From CAXXOK01 sp035399245 (lineage in GTDB: Bacteria; Bacillota; Clostridia; Christensenellales; Aristaeellaceae): a DNA stretch of 11,874 nucleotides. Positions 1-5,876 of the stretch are shown here, in pieces. The DNA is taken from assembly GCA_035399245.1 (NCBI GenBank), contig DAOPIR010000085.1:1-11874 (forward strand). The letters run 5' to 3'. The notes beneath the pieces are model-generated. The model was not told the origin of the DNA and did no database searches. It worked only from the letters and a program-made list of their open reading frames with translations. How positions within the stretch are numbered: the first letter of the stretch is position 1; every line of letters begins with the position of its first letter. The translations under genes were made by a program, and so were the position numbers.

Positions 1-1180
1 CCTCACACAGGCGGCGGTTCATTTCCTCCAGCAGCATATAGATGCGCGGGAGGGTTTGCTTCATCATATCCTGCGGCCAGCGCTCCAGCGCCTCCTGCAT
101 CACGGTATGGTTGGTGTAGGCAAAGCAGCGGTGCGCAATGCTTACCGCCTCGTCCCAGCCGAGGCCCTCCTGATCGATCAGCAGGCGCAAAAGCTCCGGA
201 ATGGCAAGCCCGGGGTGCGTGTCGTTGATGTGGAAGACCACTTTTTCCGGCAGGCGGCTGAAATCGTTGCCATAGCTGCGCTTGAACTTTTTAAGCGCCG
301 TCTGCACCGTGGCGGACGTGAAGAAATACTGCTGCTTCATGCGCAGCATCTTGCCCTCCCAGTGGCTGTCCTCGGGGTAGAGCACCTTGTTGATGACCTC
401 CGCCATGCGCATTTCATCCATGGCCTTGTCGTACTCGCCGCGCCCGAAGGTATGCAGGTCAAAGGTTTCGCGGCTGCGTGCCGACCATGTCCTAAGCGTG
501 TTCACCGTGCCCGACTGATAGCCCACCACGGGCATATCGTAGGGTACGGCGTCAATGGTATAGGCGTTTTCCAGCGCAAAATAGCGCCGGCCATTGGTCT
601 CGTATTCCTTTACGTCACCGCCGAACTGCACCTGGCAGATATCCTCGGTCACGGGGATCTCCCACACGTTTCCGTCCTGCAGCCAGGGATCCGGCAGCTC
701 TACCTGCTGGCCGTCCACGATCTTCTGGCGGAACAGCCCGTACTCGTAGCGGATGGTGCAGCCGGTGGACGGGATGCCCATCGTGGACAGGCTGTCCAAA
801 AAGCCCGCGGCCAACCGCCCCAGCCCGCCGTTGCCTAAAGCCGGCTCCGGCTCCTCCTCCATCAGGCTCAGGATGTCAATCCCGAGGTCCTTGAGCGCGC
901 TGCGGTAGGCGTCCTGCGCGCACATGTTGATCAGGTTCTGGTTCATCGACCGCCCCATCAAAAACTCGATGGAGAGGTAATACAGTTGTTTTTCCTGTTC
1001 GTCCGCCACCTTTTTCTTGCTTTCCATCCACAGCTGCATAATCTGGTCGCGGATGGTAGTTGCGGTGGCTTTATACAGCTGGTGCGTCGTGGCGCTTTCC
1101 ACGGTCACGCCGTAATATCGCAGCAGCTTTCCGACAATGGCTTGCTTGATCGAATCCCTGTTACAGGCGATTGCTGGCAT
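1..1180 (-). CDS. glgP: Glycogen/starch phosphorylase, N-terminal half (runs off left edge)
   Basis: Translating the minus strand from the ATG at 1178-1180 gives 393 codons with no stop before the window edge, so the C-terminal half is missing; family members are about 800 residues. Glycogen phosphorylase (GT35) releases glucose-1-phosphate from alpha-1,4-glucan ends in the cytoplasm. Recognisable family blocks in order are YYLSIEFLMGRSMNQN (about 67-82), GNGGLGRLAAGFLDSL (about 116-131), a block with IRYEYGLFRQ and LPDPWL (about 143-167), HINDTHPGLAIPELLRLL, and AYTNHTVMQEALERWP close to the window edge. The pyridoxal-phosphate lysine lies in the missing half. The start is supported by a GGGAGG Shine-Dalgarno on the minus strand about 9 nt upstream and by a promoter at 1218-1247. 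The neighbouring ABC operon runs in the same direction but is separated by a terminator, so glgP is probably transcribed on its own or heads an operon to the left. Confidence 0.95.
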   Translation of the reverse strand, partial: MPAIACNRDSIKQAIVGKLLRYYGVTVESATTHQLYKATATTIRDQIMQLWMESKKKVADEQEKQLYYLSIEFLMGRSMNQNLINMCAQDAYRSALKDLGIDILSLMEEEPEPALGNGGLGRLAAGFLDSLSTMGIPSTGCTIRYEYGLFRQKIVDGQQVELPDPWLQDGNVWEIPVTEDICQVQFGGDVKEYETNGRRYFALENAYTIDAVPYDMPVVGYQSGTVNTLRTWSARSRETFDLHTFGRGEYDKAMDEMRMAEVINKVLYPEDSHWEGKMLRMKQQYFFTSATVQTALKKFKRSYGNDFSRLPEKVVFHINDTHPGLAIPELLRLLIDQEGLGWDEAVSIAHRCFAYTNHTVMQEALERWPQDMMKQTLPRIYMLLEEMNRRLCE

Positions 1181-1217
1181 AGTTCCGTCCCTCCCGGAGT
1201 CCAATGTTTGAAAGCTT

Positions 1218-1247
1218 ATTATACCACGAATGGGCCGCAATAAGCAA
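1218..1247 (-). promoter_or_regulatory. Sigma-A-type promoter of glgP
   Basis: On the minus strand, TTGCTT (1242-1247) is followed after 18 nt by a perfect TATAAT (1218-1223), which is preceded by TGG and so carries an extended -10 TGN element. It predicts a leader of roughly 30 nt before the glgP ATG at 1180. The -35 box overlaps the T-tract of the upstream operon's terminator. Confidence 0.75.
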
Positions 1248-1270
1248 AAACAGCCCTGCCAGACTGTTTT
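1246..1270 (-). terminator. Rho-independent terminator of the ABC transporter operon
   Basis: On the minus strand AAAACAGTC pairs with GGCTGTTTT (9 bp including one G-U), with a 6-nt loop TGGCAG, followed by further T residues. It lies 33 nt past the stop of the last permease gene. The plus-strand copy also ends in a T-rich run, so it may act in both directions, but no plus-strand gene reads into it. Confidence 0.65.
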
Positions 1271-1286
1271 CGTTTTGCATTTTCAA

Positions 1287-1302
1287 TGTTTCACGTGAAA
1301 CA
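1287..1302. promoter_or_regulatory. parS: parS-1, perfect ParB/Spo0J binding site
   Basis: The sequence is TGTTTCACGTGAAACA, a perfect 16-bp palindrome matching the parS site described for Bacillus subtilis Spo0J and conserved across most bacterial chromosomes. ParB (Spo0J) nucleates here, spreads, and loads SMC to organise and segregate origins. The site begins at the base next to the stop codon (1303-1305) of the minus-strand permease gene and lies between that stop and the operon terminator. Identity is read directly from sequence; function is inferred from the known motif. Confidence 0.93.
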
Positions 1303-2079
1303 TCAAGACCCGGTCGATTTGTAATTCCTAAGCCCCAGCCGCCACAGGCCGTACGCCGGAAACACAAACAGCAGGCTTAAAAGCGGGAGAAACATATAAA
1401 ACCTGCCGGTTTCCCTTCCGATTAAATAGAGCAGCGGGTAGTACTGGAACAGCGCCATCGGCACGACGTAGGTGAGGATCTTCAGCACTTCCTTGCCGTA
1501 GATGGAAAACGGGTACCGGCCGAACTCGCGCCCGCCGTCGGTGAACACGTTCATAAACTCCAGGCCCTCGATGGTGAAAAACGAGAGCGCGGCGTAGATC
1601 AGGAACAGACAGCAGAACACGGTACCGCCGCACACGATCATCAGGATGAGGGTGATAATTTTGTCCGCCGTCCACACGATGCCGCTGGCGGGAACGGCGT
1701 AACACAGCACCACGGCCGCCTGCGCGATGTAACCCAGGCGGCTCAGCTCCAGCTTGGCCGCCATCACCTGGAAGATCAGCCCGCGCGGGCGCACCAGCAT
1801 GCGGTCAAACTCGCCGTTTGATATCACCACCGGAAACATGTCAAACGCGCGCGCCACACCCTCGCCGATGGCAAAGCCCGCCATCGTTACCGCGGCGCCA
1901 ATCAACACCTCCTCAAAGGTGAAACCGTCCACGGTGTTGAAGCGGCTCATCATGAAGTACACGCCCAGCAGCATGGAAAACGATACCACAAAGTACCCCG
2001 CCATCATCAGGTAAAACGAAACCTTGTACTGCATCTGGCTTTTGATGTGTATTGCCAGATATTTTATATACAGCTTCAT
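1303..2079 (-). CDS. ABC-2 family exporter permease, DUF990/COG3694-like
   Basis: 258-residue integral membrane protein with about six hydrophobic segments: residues roughly 20-45, 58-80, 115-135, 140-170, 200-220 and 228-250. The segment RYPFSIYGKEVLKILTYVVP followed by ALFQYYPLLYLIG resembles the conserved C-terminal block of the COG3694 permeases, which occur in a fixed trio with a COG4586 ATPase and a COG4587 permease. It should form half of the membrane channel of an export ABC transporter. The start ATG follows the stop of the upstream permease by 2 nt and has GGGAGG about 8 nt ahead, inside the upstream gene, which indicates translational coupling. The substrate is unknown. A homologous trio in Synechocystis has been linked to viologen export, but that does not predict the substrate here. 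Confidence 0.85.
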   Translation of the reverse strand: MKLYIKYLAIHIKSQMQYKVSFYLMMAGYFVVSFSMLLGVYFMMSRFNTVDGFTFEEVLIGAAVTMAGFAIGEGVARAFDMFPVVISNGEFDRMLVRPRGLIFQVMAAKLELSRLGYIAQAAVVLCYAVPASGIVWTADKIITLILMIVCGGTVFCCLFLIYAALSFFTIEGLEFMNVFTDGGREFGRYPFSIYGKEVLKILTYVVPMALFQYYPLLYLIGRETGRFYMFLPLLSLLFVFPAYGLWRLGLRNYKSTGS

Positions 2080-2081
2080 GT

Positions 2082-2885
2082 TCAGCCTCCCTGCACGACT
2101 ACTTTTTTAAGCGCCCTGCGCATCCACAGCCGCCCCAGCACCATCAGCACCGCCAGCCAGAATGCCTGCAGCGCGATGCCCTCCAGCGCCGCCGTGCCCG
2201 CGATGTTGCCCGAGTAAATCCTTAGCGGCATATTCTGCATGGACGCAAACGGCAGCAGCTCCGCCACCGCGCGCAGCTTATCGGGGAAAAACGGCAGCGG
2301 CACCACGCCGCCGGCCAGAAAATCCACCGCCGCCGCGGTGATCACCCGCACACCTGCGGGCGACAGCGTGAAAAACGCGCTGATGTAAATCAGCATCGAA
2401 AACGAAACCACCACGCCCAGCGCCAGTGCTGCGGACAGCACAAACAGGGCGAACTGCCCCGCGCTCGGCGGCAGCGACATGCGCAGCGGCCCGGGGATCA
2501 CCAGCGCCACCGCCAGCACCAGCGGGCAGCGCAGCAGGCATTTCGCCATCCGCGTGCCGGCAGACTGGCTGAACCAGCGGCCGTACAAATTCAGCGGGCG
2601 CACCATTTCGTAGGCGATGGAGCCCGAGGTGATCGCCCCGAAGATTTCAAAATCGAAGTACCACATCATGAACATCGCCAAAAACGCCTGCTGCAGCCAG
2701 ATGTAGTTCACCGTCTGCTGAAACGTCATCGGAAACGCGGCGGGATTGACGCGGTAGAACGCCGAAAACGCGAGCAGCTCCATAAAACCCCACGCAAACT
2801 GCGTCACGATGCCGGCCAGCGCCGCCGCGCGGTACTGCAGCGAGTTGATAAACCGCAGGCGGAATACCGATACGTAAGCCTTCAT
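2082..2885 (-). CDS. ABC-2 family exporter permease, COG4587-like
   Basis: 267-residue membrane protein with about six hydrophobic stretches (roughly 22-45, 58-75, 115-132, 143-175, 178-200 and 235-255) and basic residues at both ends (MKAYVSVFRLRF, RRALKKVVV). The N-terminal region with FDFEIFGAITSGSIAYEMVRPLN resembles the conserved cytoplasmic loop of ABC-2 permeases, where a block of the type I..G.i...l.rPl is expected to contact the ATPase. It overlaps the ATPase gene by 4 bp (ATGA at 2882-2885), a classic coupled junction, with GGAG about 9 nt upstream of its ATG. Together with the 258-residue permease it would make a heterodimeric channel. The substrate cannot be read from sequence. 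Confidence 0.85.
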   Translation of the reverse strand: MKAYVSVFRLRFINSLQYRAAALAGIVTQFAWGFMELLAFSAFYRVNPAAFPMTFQQTVNYIWLQQAFLAMFMMWYFDFEIFGAITSGSIAYEMVRPLNLYGRWFSQSAGTRMAKCLLRCPLVLAVALVIPGPLRMSLPPSAGQFALFVLSAALALGVVVSFSMLIYISAFFTLSPAGVRVITAAAVDFLAGGVVPLPFFPDKLRAVAELLPFASMQNMPLRIYSGNIAGTAALEGIALQAFWLAVLMVLGRLWMRRALKKVVVQGG

Positions 2886-3856
2886 ATCTCATACTCCTGA
2901 TACAGCGCGGCCACCATTTCCTCGGCGCTGATGCCGGCCACCGATACGTCCGTAACCTCCGTCTGCGCGGCGATCCTCGCAATGGCGTCCGACACGGGGC
3001 ACACGGCGGGATCCAGCGTGATCACCATACGGCCCTCGCGGCTTTCCGCAAGCGCCATCCCGCGCGATAAGGCCGGCGCGTCGCCCGCGTAGGCGATCAC
3101 CAGCGTTTTTTGTGCGGAAGCGCGGGTTTTCAGCTGCTCCAGGCTGCCATCCAGCAGGATTCGCCCCTTGCCGATTAAGAGAATGCGCTCGGTCAGTGCC
3201 TCGATGTCCTGCATGTCGTGCGTGGTCAGGATCACGGTGGTGCCGCGCTCCCTGTTCAGCCGCTTGATAAACTGCCGCACCGCGATTTTGGACACCGCGT
3301 CCAGCCCGATGGTCGGCTCGTCCAAAAACAGCATGGACGGATTGTGCAAAAGCGACGCCGCCATCTCGCAGCGCATACGCTGCCCCAGGCTTAAGGTACG
3401 CGTCGGCGTTTGCAGGATCTCGGAAAGATTGAGCAGCTCCGTCAGCTCGTCCAGATTGCGCTTGTACGCCGCGTTGTCCACGCGGTAGATATCGCGGATC
3501 AGGTCAAAGCTGTCGCACACGGGCACGTCCCACCACAACTGGCTGCGCTGGCCAAACACCACGCCGATGTGCTGCACATGCGCGATGCGGTCCTTCCACG
3601 GGGTGCGCCCGTCAATCACGCAGGCGCCGCTGTCGGGCGTCAGCACGCCGCACATGATCTTGATCGTGGTCGATTTTCCGGCGCCGTTAGGCCCGATATA
3701 GCCGACCATCTCCCCGTCGTTGACCGAAAAGGAAATGTTGTCCAGCGCGTGTATTTCCTCGTGTGTGCGCTTCACCAGCGCTTTGGCGGCCTGGCTAAAG
3801 CCGCTCTTGCGCCTGGCAACCCGAAAGGTTTTGCAGATGCCGTCCAGTTGGATCAT
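2882..3856 (-). CDS. ABC exporter ATP-binding protein, COG4586-like
   Basis: 324-residue cytoplasmic ATPase that would drive the two downstream permeases. All nucleotide-binding motifs are intact: Walker A GPNGAGKST (55-63), Q-loop in FGQRSQLWWDVP (101-112), signature LSLGQR (155-160), Walker B MLFLDEPT (175-182), D-loop LD (185-186), and switch histidine in TTHD (H213). The FGQR-QLWWD Q-loop is characteristic of the COG4586 subgroup. A C-terminal extension of about 85 residues follows the nucleotide-binding domain, as in DrrA-like exporters. The frame stays open for 22 codons further upstream, but the ATG at 3854-3856 (MIQLDG) is preferred because GGAGG sits 5 nt ahead and the longer form would begin very close to the predicted transcription start. 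First gene of a three-gene operon. Confidence 0.93.
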   Translation of the reverse strand: MIQLDGICKTFRVARRKSGFSQAAKALVKRTHEEIHALDNISFSVNDGEMVGYIGPNGAGKSTTIKIMCGVLTPDSGACVIDGRTPWKDRIAHVQHIGVVFGQRSQLWWDVPVCDSFDLIRDIYRVDNAAYKRNLDELTELLNLSEILQTPTRTLSLGQRMRCEMAASLLHNPSMLFLDEPTIGLDAVSKIAVRQFIKRLNRERGTTVILTTHDMQDIEALTERILLIGKGRILLDGSLEQLKTRASAQKTLVIAYAGDAPALSRGMALAESREGRMVITLDPAVCPVSDAIARIAAQTEVTDVSVAGISAEEMVAALYQEYEI

Positions 3857-3912
3857 ACTATCCTCCGCAAGGGGTCCGTCATGCAGTTTTTTCTGTTTTT
3901 CGCAGGAGAATG

Positions 3913-3941
3913 AATGTATCATATTGTCGTTTCGCTGTCAA
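3913..3941 (-). promoter_or_regulatory. Sigma-A-type promoter of the ABC operon
   Basis: On the minus strand a perfect -35 TTGACA (3936-3941) is followed after exactly 17 nt by TACATT (3913-3918), matching the -10 consensus at 4 of 6 positions. The predicted leader before the ATPase start at 3856 is about 50 nt. The -35 box is only 4 nt from the -35 box of the divergent Nudix promoter. Confidence 0.65.
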
Positions 3942-3945
3942 TCCC

Positions 3946-3974
3946 TTGCCGACCTTTTTTGACCGTGGTATGAT
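3946..3974 (+). promoter_or_regulatory. Sigma-A-type promoter of the Nudix gene
   Basis: TTGCCG (3946-3951), a 17-nt spacer, then TATGAT (3969-3974). Transcription would begin near 3981, leaving a leader of only about 16 nt that carries GGGAGG (3985-3990) before the ATG at 3997. This supports 3997 rather than any start further upstream. Confidence 0.7.
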
Positions 3975-3996
3975 GGGAAAAAACGGGAGGCTTTCC

Positions 3997-4455
3997 ATGA
4001 ACGAATATGTGGATTCCATTCGTAAAGATATTGGGCACAATATGCTGATGATCGTCGGCGCGGGCGTATTTATCCACCGCGACGGGCAGCTGCTGCTACA
4101 GCGCCGCAAGGACGACGGCACCTGGGCCGATCACGGCGGCTGCCTGGAAATCGGCGAAACGCTGGAGGAAACTGCGCGCCGCGAGGTGCTGGAGGAAACC
4201 GGCCTGGCGCTGGGCAAGCTGGAAATGCTCGGCGTATACTCCGGCCCGGAGCGCAAGCACACCTATCCCAACGGCGACCAGACCTTCATCATCGGCGTTT
4301 ACTACCTGTGCAGCGACTTTACCGGCACGCTGCACCCGCAGGCCGAGGAGCTGACCGACCTGAAATGGTTTCCGCTCGACCGGCTGCCCGACAACATTAT
4401 GGAGCTTGCGCGTATCCCGCTGCGTGACTGCGTCGCGCGGCTCAGCTCGCGGTAA
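3997..4455 (+). CDS. Nudix hydrolase
   Basis: 152-residue cytoplasmic protein with a complete Nudix box at residues 48-70: G x5 E x7 RE V L EE T GL, every catalytic position present (second G of HGGCLEIGE, then ARREVLEETGL). Nudix enzymes hydrolyse nucleoside diphosphates linked to another group, using Mg2+ held by the box glutamates. The overall pattern (GAGVFIHRDGQLLLQRR before the box, and GPERKHTYPNGDQ with a following YY-C segment) resembles COG1051-type ADP-ribose or sugar-nucleotide pyrophosphatases, but the substrate cannot be fixed. The start is chosen because GGGAGG lies 6 nt upstream and the promoter ends just before it; in-frame codons back to 3910 overlap that promoter. The TAA stop abuts parS-2. 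It probably shares a transcript with pepT, 69 nt downstream. Confidence 0.92.
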   Translation: MNEYVDSIRKDIGHNMLMIVGAGVFIHRDGQLLLQRRKDDGTWADHGGCLEIGETLEETARREVLEETGLALGKLEMLGVYSGPERKHTYPNGDQTFIIGVYYLCSDFTGTLHPQAEELTDLKWFPLDRLPDNIMELARIPLRDCVARLSSR

Positions 4456-4471
4456 TGTTTCACGTGAAACA
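4456..4471. promoter_or_regulatory. parS: parS-2, perfect ParB/Spo0J binding site
   Basis: A second perfect copy of TGTTTCACGTGAAACA. Its first base follows the last base of the Nudix TAA stop codon (4453-4455), so it occupies the start of the Nudix-pepT spacer. It lies 3.17 kb from parS-1. Confidence 0.93.
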
Positions 4472-4524
4472 CTATGCTTACGGTCGGGGCGCACGCCCTG
4501 CCGGCAATAAAAAGGAGAATGACT

Positions 4525-5727
4525 ATGACGACCAAGGAACGGTTTTTGCGCTATGTGGCGATCGACACCGGATCGGATGAAAACACCGGCACGCACCCGT
4601 CTACCGAAAAACAGTGGGATCTGGCACGGCTGCTGGTCAAGGAGCTTACCGAGCTCGGCGCCGACGGTGTGCGCATCTGCGAGCATTGCATCGTGTACGC
4701 GTCCATCCCCGCCAATGTGCCCGATCAGCCGGCCATCGGCCTGATCGCGCATGTGGATACCTCGCCGGCGGTGGCCACGGGGCCTGTGCACGCGCGCTGC
4801 ATCCGGTACGCGGGCGGTGATATCGCGCTTGGCAACGGCGTGGTGATCCGGGAGTCCGCGTTTCCAAGCCTGCAGCGGCAGGCCGGTCAGGAGCTGATCG
4901 TGACCGACGGCACCACGCTGCTGGGCGGCGACGACAAGGCCGGCGTGGCCGAGATCATGGCCGCGTGCGAAATTCTGCTCACCGATCCGTCCATCAGGCA
5001 CGGCAAGATCTGCATCGCCTTTACCCCGGATGAGGAAGTCGGCATGGGCGTGGATAATTTTGACGTCAAGGCCTTCGGCGCGGACTTCGCCTACACGGTG
5101 GACGGCGGCCCGCCAAACGTGCTCAATTATGAGTGTTTCAATGCCTGCTCCGCCGTGGTGAATATCAAGGGCGTCAGCATCCACCCGGGCACGGCAAAGG
5201 ACATTATGAAAAACGCCGCGCTGATCGCCACCGAGTTTGCCGCCCTGCTGCCGCCGGCGGAGACGCCCTCCCACACCGAGGGCCATGAGGGCTTTTATCA
5301 CCTGGCCTACATACACGGCGAGGAGATCGAGGCAACGCTTAAATATATCGTCCGCGACCATGACCACGCGAAGTTTGAGGCGCGCAAGGCGCGCATGCTC
5401 GAAGCCGCCGCGTTTATCAACGGCCAGTACGGGCCGGACACCGTGACCGTTACCATGACCGATACCTACTATAATATGCGCGACGAGATTGACAAGCACC
5501 CCGAGGTTGTTTCCCGCGCGCTGGACGGCATCCGCGCCGTGGGCGAGGTGCCGGATATCCAGCCCATCCGCGGCGGCACCGACGGATCACGCCTCACCTA
5601 TATGGGGCTGCCCTGCCCTAACCTGCCTACCGGCGTATACAACATGCACGGCGTGATGGAGTATGCCTGCGTCCCCGAAATGGAGACCGTTACGCAAATG
5701 ATTCTCGAGATCATAAAGGCGCGTTAG
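4525..5727 (+). CDS. pepT: Peptidase T (tripeptide aminopeptidase, M20B)
   Basis: 400 residues, close to the usual 405-410 of PepT. This cytoplasmic di-zinc aminopeptidase removes the N-terminal residue of tripeptides. The metal and catalytic residues of M20 peptidases are all visible: HVDTSP (H76, D78), GGDDKAG (D136/D137), FTPDEEVG (E170 as general base, E171), YTVDGG (D193), and NMHGVMEY (H375) near the C-terminus. NIKGVSIHPGTAK and the PIRGGTDGSRLTYMGLPCPNL segment are typical PepT dimerisation and substrate-binding signatures. The ATG at 4525 has AAAGGAG 7 nt upstream; the alternative ATG at 4519 is only 1 nt from that site, and an ATG at 4474 overlaps the end of parS-2 spacer sequence without a good ribosome site. 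No promoter of its own is evident, which suggests cotranscription with the Nudix gene. The stop codon forms part of the first hairpin of the downstream element. Confidence 0.96.
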   Translation: MTTKERFLRYVAIDTGSDENTGTHPSTEKQWDLARLLVKELTELGADGVRICEHCIVYASIPANVPDQPAIGLIAHVDTSPAVATGPVHARCIRYAGGDIALGNGVVIRESAFPSLQRQAGQELIVTDGTTLLGGDDKAGVAEIMAACEILLTDPSIRHGKICIAFTPDEEVGMGVDNFDVKAFGADFAYTVDGGPPNVLNYECFNACSAVVNIKGVSIHPGTAKDIMKNAALIATEFAALLPPAETPSHTEGHEGFYHLAYIHGEEIEATLKYIVRDHDHAKFEARKARMLEAAAFINGQYGPDTVTVTMTDTYYNMRDEIDKHPEVVSRALDGIRAVGEVPDIQPIRGGTDGSRLTYMGLPCPNLPTGVYNMHGVMEYACVPEMETVTQMILEIIKAR

Positions 5728-5857
5728 GGGCTTCCGCCCCTAAGACCCTGATCAGGGGCAGTGCCCCTGAGCCTCCCATTTGACCGCGCAATGCGCGGTC
5801 AATGAAGGGTCAAGGGCGCAGCCCTTGTCAGGGTGCATAGGGGTAAAACCCCTATGC
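5724..5857. repeat. Multi-hairpin element between pepT and addA
   Basis: Five perfect inverted repeats in 134 nt. H1: TTAGGGGC/GCCCCTAA, loop TTCC (5724-5743, includes the pepT stop). H2: TCAGGGGC/GCCCCTGA, loop AGT (5752-5770). H3: TGACCGCGCA/TGCGCGGTCA around one base (5781-5801). H4: CAAGGGC/GCCCTTG, loop GCA (5811-5827). H5: GCATAGGGGT/ACCCCTATGC, loop AAA (5835-5857). In addition ACCCTGA (5745-5751) is complementary to TCAGGGT (5828-5834), a 7-bp helix that sits flush against H2 and H4 and would enclose H2-H4 as a multibranch junction. No T-tract follows, so a simple terminator reading is incomplete. It resembles REP-like dispersed palindromic elements or a structured transcript; which of these applies is not decided by the sequence. 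Confidence 0.8.
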
Positions 5858-5876
5858 GTTTCCAAAGGAGGGTTTC

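Noticed and set aside
56..838. Long plus-strand open frame opposite glgP
   Set aside because: The minus strand encodes unmistakable glycogen phosphorylase motifs through this span; the plus frame is an antisense shadow of GC-rich codons.
3910..3996. Upstream extension of the Nudix protein by 29 residues
   Set aside because: The extension overlaps the -35 and -10 boxes at 3946-3974, while the ATG at 3997 has GGGAGG at the right distance.
4070..4078. Isolated DnaA-box-like TTATCCACC inside the Nudix gene
   Set aside because: A single 8-of-9 match with no neighbours is expected by chance in sequence of this length.
4482..4504. GGGCG/CGCCC palindrome before pepT as a terminator
   Set aside because: The stem is short and no T-tract follows; it is just upstream of the pepT ribosome site, so termination here is not supported.
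4096..5499. 467-codon minus-strand open frame opposite the Nudix gene and pepT
   Set aside because: It spans two genes with intact catalytic motifs on the plus strand and shows no protein family features itself.
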